Shown: positions 9,130 to 17,566 of the stretch, one piece after another | How positions within the stretch are numbered: position 1 is the first letter of the stretch | How the letters are laid out: every line of letters begins with the position of its first letter | Source: Nocardiopsis sp. N85 | Lineage (GTDB): Bacteria; Actinomycetota; Actinomycetes; Streptosporangiales; Streptosporangiaceae | Assembly: GCF_028882275.1 (NCBI RefSeq) | Contig: NZ_JARBUT010000012.1 | Coordinates: 62,001 to 126,000, forward strand | DNA: 64,000 bases | Direction of reading: 5' to 3' | Program-made: the position numbers and the translations under genes | The notes under the pieces: model-generated | What the model saw: only the letters and a program-made list of their open reading frames with translations | What the model was told of the DNA's origin: nothing | The model's database searches: none

Positions 9130-9563
9130 GACGTCGTCGCTTCGGGCCCTTCGAGGTGGTGATCCTGCTCGCCGCACTGTGTCTGATCGCGGTGGGGGCG
9201 AGCGGGTTCGACCAGGCCGTCCGCGCGGCGCGCGCGGACGGCGCCCCCGGTCGCTTCGCCGTCACCTCTTCCGACTGCGTCAGCCACCTGGGCCACAGTT
9301 CCTGTACCTGTCTGGGCGACTACGCGGCGGACGACGGCTCGGTCCGGCTCACCGGGGTGCCGCTGGTCGGGGGCGGTGACGACTGCACCGCGGGCACGGT
9401 CAGGGGTGCGGTCGACATCGGTGTCGAGACCCGTGTCGTCGACCCCGGGGGTTCCGGCGAATGGGTCGTCACCGCCTTGATCCTGTCGGCGGGGACGGGG
9501 CTGGCCCTGTGGGCCGTCATCCCTCTACTGCGCCGATCGCGCGTTCGTTCCGCGGCGCGGTGA
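9126..9563 (+). CDS. Small membrane protein with Cys-containing extracytoplasmic loop
   Basis: A 145-residue protein, GTG start overlapping the previous stop (GTGA). One hydrophobic helix at residues 10-28 and one near 113-135 flank an exposed loop containing four cysteines (SSDCVSHLG, SSCTCLGDY, GDDCTAGT). Two disulfides or a metal site are possible in the loop. No family recognised. It is the last gene of the unbV-unbU operon, and its final 47 bases overlap the 3' end of the convergent LysR gene. Confidence 0.7.
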   Translation: MRRRRFGPFEVVILLAALCLIAVGASGFDQAVRAARADGAPGRFAVTSSDCVSHLGHSSCTCLGDYAADDGSVRLTGVPLVGGGDDCTAGTVRGAVDIGVETRVVDPGGSGEWVVTALILSAGTGLALWAVIPLLRRSRVRSAAR

Positions 9564-10479
9564 AGGCCGTCCGGGGTCCGGTCGGGCGGGGGCCCCGCCC
9601 CAGGACCTCGCGGGCCAGGCGGGCGAGGTCGTCGGAGGAGCCGTTGACCGCGCTGTCGCGTCGCCAGACCAGCAGGTGCCGCAGCTGTATCGGCTCGCCC
9701 TCCAGCCGGCGGATCACCACCTCACCGCCGGTGTCGAAGTCCGATTGGCAGGGGGCGATCGCCCGACGCCGGGCGATCAGGTCGCGGATCTCCGAGCGCT
9801 CGTAGAGCCGGTAGGGCACCTGGGGGGTGAACCCGGCCCGCTGGCAGGCCAGGTAGAAGCACTCCGGCCAGCCGGTGCCGTCGGGCGGGGTCAGCGCCCA
9901 CGGGCAGTCCGCCAGGTCGCTCAGGGCGACCGACGGTTTGTCGGCCAGGGGGTGGCCGGCCCACAGTGCCACGTGCAGCGGTTCCACCGCGAGCATCGCC
10001 CAGGACAGCGGTCCGTCCGTGGACAGGTCGCGGTCCACGTAGTCGATGGTGGTGCCCAGGTCCAACCGCCCCGCCCGGACCAGGTCCGTGACCAGCTTGG
10101 GGGAGTACTCGGTGCGCACGTGGACCGGCACGTTGGGGAAGATCTCCGGCAGCCGCGCCGACAGCTCTATCGCCAGCGGCCCGACCCCGCCCACTCGCAG
10201 CGTCGTGGGCGAGGCACCGCGCGCGGTGATGTCGTGCAACAGGTCGTCCATGGACAGCAGGACCGCGCGGGCGCGCACCAGGACGAACTCGCCCAGCTCC
10301 GTCGGGCGCACCCCCGAACGTCCGCGGTGGAACAGGGCGCCGCCCACCTCCCGCTCGATCCGTTGGAGCTGGGTGGTCAGGGCGGGCTGCGACGTGGAGA
10401 GCGCGGCGGCCGCCCTGGTCACGCTTCCGGTGTCGGCCAGGAGGCAGATGGTGCGCAGGTGGCGGAGTTCGAGGTCCAT
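9517..10479 (-). CDS. LysR family transcriptional regulator
   Basis: A 320-residue regulator. The N-terminal winged helix-turn-helix (LRHLRTICLLADTGSVTRAAAAL, then QPALTTQLQRIEREVG) is typical, followed by a LysR substrate-binding domain. I preferred ATG 10479, five bases after AGGAGG, over the adjacent GTG at 10482. The gene converges on the unbV-unbU operon and overlaps its last gene by 47 bases. Upstream, 10480-10899 is a 420-base control region shared with the divergent acyl-CoA dehydrogenase. Its target and effector are unknown. Confidence 0.9.
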   Translation of the reverse strand: MDLELRHLRTICLLADTGSVTRAAAALSTSQPALTTQLQRIEREVGGALFHRGRSGVRPTELGEFVLVRARAVLLSMDDLLHDITARGASPTTLRVGGVGPLAIELSARLPEIFPNVPVHVRTEYSPKLVTDLVRAGRLDLGTTIDYVDRDLSTDGPLSWAMLAVEPLHVALWAGHPLADKPSVALSDLADCPWALTPPDGTGWPECFYLACQRAGFTPQVPYRLYERSEIRDLIARRRAIAPCQSDFDTGGEVVIRRLEGEPIQLRHLLVWRRDSAVNGSSDDLARLAREVLGRGPRPTGPRTAFTAPRNERAIGAVEG

Positions 10480-10829
10480 CACATCCTCCTGTGCCGGTCA
10501 CCGGACGGCGGACGGGACTCTCCGGGGGCGCCCGGTGGCCCCTGTCGACTGTACAACGCGGTTCTGTGGGGCGGATGTGACTCCCATGCACACCACTCGG
10601 GGAAGGGCGTCCTCCGTGGGAGCGGAGTCGGGTCGTCGGATTCTTCCTTCGGAGCGCTGAGAGGGGTCACAGCGTGGAATCTAGGCGCTCCGAGCGCCGG
10701 TGTACAGATGTGCTGGGCGAAGCGATGGGAGGGAACGCACCGTACAGCTCTCCGGGGCGAGCGGTCGCCGATGTCGAAGTCGCGCGCCGGCGCGCGGTCC
10801 TTCGTGGGGTAAAGTGCCGTTCGTCACCT

Positions 10830-10849
10830 TATAGTTGGACGTCCTACTA
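10830..10849 (+). promoter_or_regulatory. Promoter -10 box with overlapping 18-bp palindromic operator
   Basis: TATAGT at 10830-10835 is a good -10 element for the acyl-CoA dehydrogenase gene. It runs into the inverted repeat TAGTTGGACGTCCTACTA (10832-10849), symmetrical apart from one base pair and covering the expected transcription start. A repressor bound here would block initiation. The rest of 10480-10829 shows no gene; no clear -35 was found. The cognate repressor is not identifiable from the window. Confidence 0.65.
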
Positions 10850-10899
10850 CATTCTCGCGGCGATCCCGCGGGAGTGGCGCGGAACCGGTGGGAGAACTC

Positions 10900-12060
10900 A
10901 TGGCGGTCGAACGCATGCTGCGCACACCCGAGGCGGAGCAGCTCTTGGAACTGACCCGCGAGCTCGTGGACAAGGAGCTCGCCCCGCGCGCGGCCCGGGA
11001 CGAGGAGACGGGGGCCTTCCCCCGCGATCTGTTCCGTACCCTCGGCGCGGTCGGCCTGCTCGGCCTGCCCTTCGACGAGGAGTACGGAGGCGGCGGCCAG
11101 CCCTACGAGGTCTACCTCCAGGTCGTGGAGGAACTCGCCCGGGGATGGCTCGCGGTCGGTCTCGGCGTCAGTGTCCACACCCTGTCCTGCTACCCCATGG
11201 CGGCCTTCGGCTCCGACGCCCAGAAGGCCGAACACCTGCCCGCCATGCTCGGCGGCGACCGACTGGGCGCCTACTGCCTGTCGGAGGCGGCCTCCGGCTC
11301 CGACGCCGCAGCCCTCACCACCCGCGCCGAGCGCGACGGGGACGGCTACCGGATCAACGGCGCCAAGGCGTGGATCACCCACGGGGGCGAGGCCGACCAC
11401 TACACCCTGTTCGCCCGCACCGGCGGCCCCGACTCCGGCGCGCGCGGTATCGGCTGCCTCCACGTCCCCGCCGACGCCCCGGGCCTGTCGGCGGCCGCGC
11501 CCGAACGCAAGATGGGCATGTGCTCCTCCACCACCGCCGGGGTGCTCTTCGACGACGTCCGCCTCGACGCCGACGCCCTCATCGGCGAGGAGGGCGAGGG
11601 GTTCGGTATCGCCCTGTCCGCCTTGGACTCCGGCCGGCTCGGTATCGCCGCCTGCGCCGTCGGCCTCGCGCAGGCCGCCTTCGACGCCGCCCTCGCCTAC
11701 TCCCGCGAGCGCCGTCAGTTCGGTTCGGCCATCGGTGACCTCCAAGGGGTGGGCTTCATGCTCGCCGACATGGCCACCCAGATCGCCGCCTCCCGCGAGC
11801 TGTACCTGGCCGCCGCCCGCCTGCGCGACGCCGGTCGGCCCTTCTCCCGGCAGGCCGCCATGGCCAAGCTCATGGCCACCGACACCGCCATGAAGGTCAC
11901 CACCGACGCCGTCCAGGTCTTCGGCGGCTACGGCTATACGCGCGACTTCCCGGTCGAGCGCCACATGCGCGAGGCCAAGGTCCTCCAGATCGTCGAGGGC
12001 ACCAACCAGGTCCAGCGCCTGGTCATCAGTCGCCATCTCGCCCGCGGCGCCGAGGCCTGA
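10900..12060 (+). CDS. Acyl-CoA dehydrogenase
   Basis: A 386-residue FAD enzyme that would introduce the alpha-beta double bond into an acyl-CoA. ATG 10900 has GGGAG before it; a GTG at 10888 is possible. Visible family signatures are YCLSEAASGSDAAAL (flavin/substrate contact region), AWITHGG, RRQFGSAIGDLQ and FGGYGYTRDFPVERHMREAK. The segment IVEGTNQVQ carries the glutamate expected as catalytic base. Length is normal. Acyl chain specificity (short, branched or medium) cannot be told. The palindrome at 10832-10849 suggests repression by a metabolite-sensing regulator. Confidence 0.93.
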   Translation: MAVERMLRTPEAEQLLELTRELVDKELAPRAARDEETGAFPRDLFRTLGAVGLLGLPFDEEYGGGGQPYEVYLQVVEELARGWLAVGLGVSVHTLSCYPMAAFGSDAQKAEHLPAMLGGDRLGAYCLSEAASGSDAAALTTRAERDGDGYRINGAKAWITHGGEADHYTLFARTGGPDSGARGIGCLHVPADAPGLSAAAPERKMGMCSSTTAGVLFDDVRLDADALIGEEGEGFGIALSALDSGRLGIAACAVGLAQAAFDAALAYSRERRQFGSAIGDLQGVGFMLADMATQIAASRELYLAAARLRDAGRPFSRQAAMAKLMATDTAMKVTTDAVQVFGGYGYTRDFPVERHMREAKVLQIVEGTNQVQRLVISRHLARGAEA

Positions 12061-12231
12061 CCGTGAGGATGCGCGGTGGCCTCTCCGACGGGTCCGACCC
12101 ACGGCCTGCCCCGACGCCCACCGGCTGCCTTCTGCGGGATCCGTCGGCCTGCTCGGGAATCCACCGCGCGCGACCGGACGGACGACCGTGAGGCCTCCGG
12201 GGCGTCCTCGCGGTGAGGGCCGCCCCGGACC

Positions 12232-12993
12232 TCAGCGGCGCAAGAGGTCCAGGGTGGCCGACGGGGGGTGCAGCACCGGGGTCACCGGTCGGTCGGTCAG
12301 CGCCGCGAACGCCGCCCGGTACTCCTCGCCCCGATCCAGATCCGTCAGCCAGGACGCCTTCGGGTCGCCGCCGCCGGTCCACGACACCAGCCGCGCGTCG
12401 GTGTGCGGCGGGCTCACCGTCACCCGGCGCAACCCTCCGGAGAGCCCGAGCCCCGTGGCCTTGAGAAGGGCCTCCTTGCGCGCCCAGTAACCGAAGAACG
12501 CGCCCACCCGCGCGTCCGATGACAGCGTCTTCCACGCCTCGTGCTCGGTGTCGGACAGGGTGTAGGCCGCCAGCCCCTCAAGGTCCCGCGACTCCGCCAC
12601 CCGTTCGACGTCCACACCCACCGGGACCCCCTCGGCGAGGACCAGGACCACCCAGTCGCCCGAGTGGCTCACCGAGATCTCCCACCCCGCCGCCGCGCCC
12701 GTCGGATGCGGTTTGCCGTGCGGTTCGGAGTCGCGTTCGGCACCGGCCAGCTCCTTGTCGTCGCACGAACGGCACCGGAGCTCGAAGGTCACCTCCCGGG
12801 GATCGCATCCCACGCGTTCGGCCAGCACCGACCGGGCCATCGCCCGGCCCAACAGATGGCGGTCCCGGTCGGCCTTGTGCAGGAACCGGTCGCCTCGGGC
12901 CCGCTCCCGCTCGTCCAACAGGTCCGACAGTCGATCCATGGCCGAGGACGTGTGCGCCCACCAGACCTCGGGCGTCAAGCGAGGGAGAGTCAT
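12232..12993 (-). CDS. Sfp-type 4'-phosphopantetheinyl transferase
   Basis: A 253-residue enzyme that transfers phosphopantetheine from CoA to carrier-protein serines. I took the ATG at 12993 (MTLPRLTPEVWWAH), since the longer frame to 13131 adds an unlikely basic tail; the ribosome site is weak. The diagnostic motifs are ISVSHSGDWV, GVDVERV (Mg-binding Asp) and YWARKEALLKATGLGL. The broad-specificity Sfp type serves polyketide and nonribosomal peptide carrier proteins, which must be elsewhere on the chromosome. It stands alone and diverges from the small membrane gene at 13098. Confidence 0.93.
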   Translation of the reverse strand: MTLPRLTPEVWWAHTSSAMDRLSDLLDERERARGDRFLHKADRDRHLLGRAMARSVLAERVGCDPREVTFELRCRSCDDKELAGAERDSEPHGKPHPTGAAAGWEISVSHSGDWVVLVLAEGVPVGVDVERVAESRDLEGLAAYTLSDTEHEAWKTLSSDARVGAFFGYWARKEALLKATGLGLSGGLRRVTVSPPHTDARLVSWTGGGDPKASWLTDLDRGEEYRAAFAALTDRPVTPVLHPPSATLDLLRR

Positions 12994-13097
12994 GTTCTCA
13001 ATTGTGGACCGTGTGGCGGCGCGATCGGGGTGTGAGAGGGCGCGGAATCGGGAATCCGGTAAAGGACAGGTCAGCCCGTCCCCTGGGGAGGCCGGAG

Positions 13098-13262
13098 ATG
13101 TCCGTTGTGATGTTGTTCGGAGCCGGAGCACTCGTCGGGCTGGTGGCCCTCACAGCGGTCATCCTGGTGACCCTCCTGACCGAGGACCCCGACCACATCG
13201 ACACCCTCGACACGGAGGAGCCGGAGGAGGAACGCCCGGTCATCGACCGGTCCGTACTCTAG
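13098..13262 (+). CDS. Small single-pass membrane protein with acidic tail
   Basis: A 54-residue frame with a good GGGAGGCCGGAG site before ATG 13098. Residues 3-27 are one hydrophobic helix (MLFGAGALVGLVALTAVILV), and the remaining half is strongly acidic (DPDHIDTLDTEEPEEE). There is no recognisable family. The codon-position GC bias and start signal favour a real gene, but it is too short for certainty. It ends 52 bases before the DeoR gene and could share its transcript. Confidence 0.6.
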   Translation: MSVVMLFGAGALVGLVALTAVILVTLLTEDPDHIDTLDTEEPEEERPVIDRSVL

Positions 13263-13314
13263 ACGCGGTGCGGGACCCACCCGTGCCCCCCTCGGAGTAC
13301 GGAAGGTCAGATCC

Positions 13315-14121
13315 ATGGTCGAGGAGAACCGTCCGGCGTTCGCCGCCGAACGCCGAGAGCGCATTCTCGAACTCGTGCGCGCCAACGGCACCATGTCCCT
13401 GCGGGACATCGCCGTCAAGGTGCACGCCTCCGAGGTCACCGTGCGCCGGGACGTGCGCGCCCTGGAGACGGAGGGGCTCGTCGACCGCCGCCGCGGGGGA
13501 GTGGCCCTGCCCGGACGGATCGGGCACGAGCAGAGCTACATCGGCCGCAGCGGACAGTGCGCCGCGGAGAAGGCCGCCATCGCCGTCTCCGCCGCCCGCC
13601 TCGTCCGGCCCGGCGACGCCGTCACCATCGGTCCCGGCACCACCACCGAGGCCCTGGCCAGGGAACTGGCCGCGCGCACCGACATCACCGTCGTCACCAA
13701 CTCGCTGCGGGTCGCCGAGGCCCTGGCCTCCGCCGTCGGGGTCGAAGTGGTGGTCACCGGCGGCACCCTGTACGGGCCCGCACGGGCCCTGGTCGGCGCC
13801 GCCGCCGAGCAGAGCCTCACCGGTCTGCGCGTCACCCGCGCCTTCCTCTCGGGCAACGGGGTCAGCGCCGAACGCGGACTGAGCACCCCCAACCCCGCCG
13901 TCGCCGGTGTGGACGCCGCACTGGCCGCCTGCGCCGAGGAGACCGTGGTCCTGGCGGACCACACCAAGATCGGTGCCGACACCATGGTCGCCACCGTCCC
14001 GCCCGAGGAGATCGCGCACCTCATCACCGACAGCAGCGCCGACCCGGAGGTCCTCATGACCCTGGAGGAGACCGGCGCCCTGGTCCACGTCGCCGTCGTC
14101 GCGCAGGAGCGCGGGCAGTGA
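13315..14121 (+). CDS. DeoR family transcriptional regulator
   Basis: A 268-residue regulator. The N-terminal helix-turn-helix (RRERILELVRANGTMSLRDIA, then SEVTVRRDVRALETEGLVDR) is the DeoR signature. The sensor domain follows from about residue 80, with GPGTTTEALA and NSLRVAEALA as expected for the sugar-phosphate isomerase-like fold. DeoR regulators usually sense a phosphorylated sugar, but no sugar operon is adjacent, so the target is open. ATG 13315 follows GGAAGG. Confidence 0.92.
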   Translation: MVEENRPAFAAERRERILELVRANGTMSLRDIAVKVHASEVTVRRDVRALETEGLVDRRRGGVALPGRIGHEQSYIGRSGQCAAEKAAIAVSAARLVRPGDAVTIGPGTTTEALARELAARTDITVVTNSLRVAEALASAVGVEVVVTGGTLYGPARALVGAAAEQSLTGLRVTRAFLSGNGVSAERGLSTPNPAVAGVDAALAACAEETVVLADHTKIGADTMVATVPPEEIAHLITDSSADPEVLMTLEETGALVHVAVVAQERGQ

Positions 14122-14252
14122 ATTTCCACCCGTTCGCCCCTTGAGAGCGCGTACCCTACCGTTCACGCCCATTGTGCCGTCGGTGCCCGATGGGTGATCC
14201 CGAACGCACTCCGCACCCCGACCCCTTCATCCACCGGCAGGAGCCGCCGAGC

Positions 14253-15071
14253 ATGCCCTCTCCATCGACGCCCCCGGAGCACTCCCCGTCCGCGCCGGTG
14301 CGCGTCACCCCCGAGCCCGTGGCACTGCCCGAGCCCTGGTCGTCGGCGCGGCTGACGGTGGTCGTGCCCACCTACGACGAGGCGGAGAACCTGCCGGTGC
14401 TGGTCCGGCGGCTCATGTCCCTGGACCTGTCCGGTCTCAGGGTCGTGGTCGTCGACGACAACTCCCCCGACGGCACCGGCGAGGTCGCCGACAAGCTCGC
14501 CGTGGAGTTCCCCGGACGGGTGTCGGTGCTGCACCGCACCACCAAGGACGGCCTGGGTCGCGCCTACGTGGCCGGCATGACCCGGGCCCTGGAGGACGGC
14601 GCCGAGTACGTCGCGCAGATGGACGCCGACCTCAGCCACCCGGTCGGGTACGTCCCCCAGCTGCTCGGCACCCTGCTGTCGACCGGCGCGGGGGTCGTCA
14701 TCGGCAGCCGGTACGTGCCCGGCGGCAGTCTGTCCGAGCAGTGGGGTCTCAAACGCCGACTGCTCAGCGGGTGGGCCAACACCTACGTCAAGACGGTGCT
14801 GTCGATCCCCGTCCGCGACGTCACGGCCGGTTTCAAGGTCTGGCGGGCCTCCGCCCTGGAGGTGCTGGACCTGGCGAGCATCGAGAGCACCGGGTACGCC
14901 TTCCAGGTGGAGATGCACTACCGGGCCTTCCGCCGCGGCCAGAAGATCATGGAGATCCCCATCCACTTCGAGGACCGTGTCATCGGTCAGAGCAAACTCG
15001 ACGGCGCCGTCGCCCTCGAAGCGGCCCTGCGTCCGTTGCGCCTGCGCCGCGCCGAGAACTTCCGCCGCTGA
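14253..15071 (+). CDS. Polyprenol-phosphate mannosyltransferase-like GT2 glycosyltransferase
   Basis: A 272-residue family 2 glycosyltransferase. ATG 14253 follows CAGGAGCC; earlier in-frame starts (14190, 14172) lack a site. The motifs VVVPTYDEAENL, VVVDDNSPDGTG, MDADLSHP (the metal-binding DAD) and IGSRYVPGG match dolichol/polyprenol-phosphate mannose synthases (Ppm1 catalytic domain, DPM1). It would transfer a sugar from GDP-mannose to a polyprenyl phosphate at the membrane face, feeding protein or lipid glycosylation. Unlike mycobacterial Ppm1 it is not fused to an N-acyltransferase domain. A -10-like TACCGT lies at 14157-14162. Confidence 0.88.
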   Translation: MPSPSTPPEHSPSAPVRVTPEPVALPEPWSSARLTVVVPTYDEAENLPVLVRRLMSLDLSGLRVVVVDDNSPDGTGEVADKLAVEFPGRVSVLHRTTKDGLGRAYVAGMTRALEDGAEYVAQMDADLSHPVGYVPQLLGTLLSTGAGVVIGSRYVPGGSLSEQWGLKRRLLSGWANTYVKTVLSIPVRDVTAGFKVWRASALEVLDLASIESTGYAFQVEMHYRAFRRGQKIMEIPIHFEDRVIGQSKLDGAVALEAALRPLRLRRAENFRR

Positions 15072-15151
15072 CCGTCGTCCCGGGCCGCCTCCTGCGAAAA
15101 CCACCGTCGAACCGCGATGATCGGAGGACGACGGGGAAGGGGAGGGGTGTC

Positions 15152-15397
15152 GTGACCGAACGATCCCACGCCGTCGACGACGTCCCGGGGAAGGACCCCC
15201 GGGAGAACGCGATCGCCGGGACCGGGATCCGCGCGGACCCGGTCCGGGGCCGTGCGTTCGAGGACGACGAGGACCGGGACGGGGCGGGCGTTTCCGAGGA
15301 GGCACGGGAGGAGAACGCCCCCGTCCCCGAGCGCGGGGACCGGGACCCGGACGGCCCGGGTATCCGGACCGGCGCACTCCACGAGGATGACGCCTGA
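15152..15397 (+). CDS. Small acidic low-complexity protein
   Basis: An 81-residue frame starting at GTG 15152 after GGGAGGGG. It is rich in Asp, Glu, Arg and Gly, has no hydrophobic segment and is probably disordered. The stretch GRAFEDDEDRDG resembles YAFEDDDSRGER in the next protein, so the two may be related. It lies 14 bases before that gene. No function can be assigned. Confidence 0.55.
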   Translation: MTERSHAVDDVPGKDPRENAIAGTGIRADPVRGRAFEDDEDRDGAGVSEEAREENAPVPERGDRDPDGPGIRTGALHEDDA

Positions 15398-15411
15398 GAC
15401 AGGGGGACCCG

Positions 15412-15828
15412 ATGACCGAGCCCTACGATGTGGACACCGATATGGGGGACGATCCGGAGCGCAGCCTGATCGAGGAGCGCGAACGGCGGATCGAGAACGA
15501 CCACGGAATCGAAGGCTACGCGTTCGAGGACGACGACAGCCGCGGAGAGCGCGGGATCGATCGCGCCGTGGCCGACGAGCGCAGCGACGTCCTCCCCCGC
15601 CAGAGCTGGGACGTGGAGGCCCCCTCCGCCGAGGAGGAGGCCCTGCGGGTCGAGGGCGACGGCTCGGTCGCCGAGGACGCCTCGGTCCGCGACCCGGGAC
15701 GGGGCCGTACGAGGGGCCACCGGGCGGATTCGCCCCGTGGAAGGGACGACCGTACCCGGGATCCGGACCCCGACGCGTACGTTCCGGACGCCGATGACCC
15801 CAGGGACACGGGGGCGCCGGACGTCTGA
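15412..15828 (+). CDS. Acidic disordered protein, DUF5709-like
   Basis: A 138-residue protein with ATG at 15412. N-terminal MTEPYDVDTDMGDDPE and the internal EAPSAEEEALRVE recall the start and end of actinomycete DUF5709 proteins (which have D-S-L-x-x-R-G and SAEEAAxHV segments), but the match is partial. The last 45 residues are Arg/Asp/Pro-rich. No enzyme motif is present. It is probably in an operon with the preceding small acidic gene. Confidence 0.7.
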   Translation: MTEPYDVDTDMGDDPERSLIEERERRIENDHGIEGYAFEDDDSRGERGIDRAVADERSDVLPRQSWDVEAPSAEEEALRVEGDGSVAEDASVRDPGRGRTRGHRADSPRGRDDRTRDPDPDAYVPDADDPRDTGAPDV

Positions 15829-15860
15829 TCCGGCGGTCCGCGCGGCGGGGCCGCCGCCCG

Positions 15861-17465
15861 TCAGCCGTTCCGGCCCGAGCGGGGGTCGCCGGGGACGTCC
15901 CCGGCGGTCGACCCCGGGCAGGAGCGCAGCGGCGGCCCCGACACCCCGCAGAACCGCAGGGTCCGTTCCCGGCCGTCCGGCGGTACCGCGCCGACCTCCC
16001 GCGGAGGGGAGCCCCGCCCGGAGGCCTCGCCGGCCCCCGGCATCCGCCCCCGGGGGAGCAGGAGGGCGCACAGGGAGGCCGCCACGCACATCCCCGCCAG
16101 AACGAGCATCGCCGGGCCGAACCCCGCGATCAGCGAACCCGCCTCGGCGCCGCCCCCCGTCTCTCCGCCCCCGACGATCCCCGCCAGCGCCGGGATGGCC
16201 GCCACCCCGATGAGCTGGGCGCCACGGGCGAAGGTGTTGTTCACCCCCGACGCCACCCCCGCGTGCCGTTCCGTGACCGACGCCAGCACGGTCGCGGTCA
16301 ACGGCGCCACCGTGGTGGCCAACCCCAACGCCACCAGCAGCACCCCCGGCAGGACCTCGGTGAGGTAGGGCGCCTCACGGCCGATCCGGGACAACAGCCA
16401 CAACCCCGCCGCCACCGACAGCGGACCCGCGATCAACTGGGGCCGGGGACCGATCCGGGACGCCAACCTCCCGGACCGCGCCGACAGCGCCAACATGAGC
16501 AGGGTGATCGGCAACGACGCCGCCCCGGCCGCGACGGGGGAGTACCCCGCCACTTCCTGGAGGTAGATCACCAGCAGGAAGAACAGCGTCCCCAGCGAAC
16601 CGTAGATGAGCACGGTCGCCGCGTTCGTCGCGACGAACCCTCGCGAGGAGAACATCCCCAGCGGGAGCATGGGATCGGCCACCCGCGTCTCCACCACCAG
16701 GAACAGCGCCAGCGCGAGCACGCCGACGGCCGTGCCGACCCACACCGCCGCAGTGGCGCCGACCGCACCCCACTGGATGAGCGCGTAGGTGATGCCACCC
16801 AGGGCCGCGACGCCCAGCAGCGCTCCGGGAAGATCCAGTCGGCGTGCCGCCTCGGGGTCGCGCGACTCGGGCACCTTGAACCACGCGATGGCCAGTACCG
16901 CGAGCGCCAACGGCACGTTGATGAGGAAGATCAGCCGCCAGTCGCCGATCTGGACCAGCCACCCGCCGACGAACGGGCCGATCGCCGAGGCCACCCCGGT
17001 CAGCCCCGACCAGGCGCCGATGGCCCGTGCCCGGTCCTCCTCCCGGAAACCCGCCTGGAGGATCGCCAGGCTGCCGGGGGTCAACAGCGCCCCGCCCACC
17101 CCCTGGGCGACCCGGCCCGCCACCAGCCACTCCAGGGTCGGCGCGAACACGCACAGCGCCGACGCCAGAGCGAACACGGCCACGCCCCACATGAACAGCC
17201 GCACCCGACCGAACCGGTCCGACAACGAGCCGCTGAGCAGGATGAGCGCGGACAGCGTCACCATGTACCCGTTGACGATCCACTGGAGCCCGGCCAGACC
17301 GGTGTCCAGGTCCTCCCGAATGGCCGGCAACGCGACCGTCACCACGGTCGAGTCCAGGAACGCCATCCCCGAACCGAGCACCGTGGCGGTCAGCATCCAC
17401 CTCGCCTCGGGCGAACCCCAGGCCACGCCCCCCGCCGCGACCGGAACCGACGTCGAATCGCTCAC
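15861..17465 (-). CDS. DHA2-family MFS multidrug exporter (EmrB/QacA type)
   Basis: A 534-residue proton-driven exporter with about 14 transmembrane segments. Motif A-like SGSLSDRFGRVRLF after helix 2, the DHA2-typical FLDSTVVTVALPAIREDL in helix 1 and a motif C-like GLTGVASAIGPFVGGWL in helix 5 identify the family. The C-terminal 60 residues after the last helix are hydrophilic and Pro/Gly-rich. It would expel cationic or hydrophobic drugs across the cell membrane. No TetR or MarR partner lies beside it; upstream is the terminator of the ABC operon. Confidence 0.92.
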   Translation of the reverse strand: MSDSTSVPVAAGGVAWGSPEARWMLTATVLGSGMAFLDSTVVTVALPAIREDLDTGLAGLQWIVNGYMVTLSALILLSGSLSDRFGRVRLFMWGVAVFALASALCVFAPTLEWLVAGRVAQGVGGALLTPGSLAILQAGFREEDRARAIGAWSGLTGVASAIGPFVGGWLVQIGDWRLIFLINVPLALAVLAIAWFKVPESRDPEAARRLDLPGALLGVAALGGITYALIQWGAVGATAAVWVGTAVGVLALALFLVVETRVADPMLPLGMFSSRGFVATNAATVLIYGSLGTLFFLLVIYLQEVAGYSPVAAGAASLPITLLMLALSARSGRLASRIGPRPQLIAGPLSVAAGLWLLSRIGREAPYLTEVLPGVLLVALGLATTVAPLTATVLASVTERHAGVASGVNNTFARGAQLIGVAAIPALAGIVGGGETGGGAEAGSLIAGFGPAMLVLAGMCVAASLCALLLPRGRMPGAGEASGRGSPPREVGAVPPDGRERTLRFCGVSGPPLRSCPGSTAGDVPGDPRSGRNG

Positions 17466-17493
17466 CGGACCCCACCTCCTCGCCCCACCGTAC

Positions 17494-17527
17494 GGTGAGG
17501 ACCCCCGCTCCGGCGGGGGTCCTCACC
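17494..17527. terminator. Terminator hairpin after the MacB-like operon
   Basis: A perfect 14-bp inverted repeat (17494-17507 and 17514-17527) with a 6-base loop lies 40 bases past the stop of the leftward permease gene and upstream of the MFS start. It should end the ABC/FtsX transcript. Confidence 0.8.
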
Positions 17528-17566
17528 TCTTCCGTCCCGTGTGTCGAGGTGATCGGCGGGAGGGGC

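Noticed and set aside
5706..9563. Enediyne biosynthetic cluster
   Set aside because: Only UnbV- and UnbU-type genes are present. There is no iterative PKSE, thioesterase or warhead gene in the flanks.
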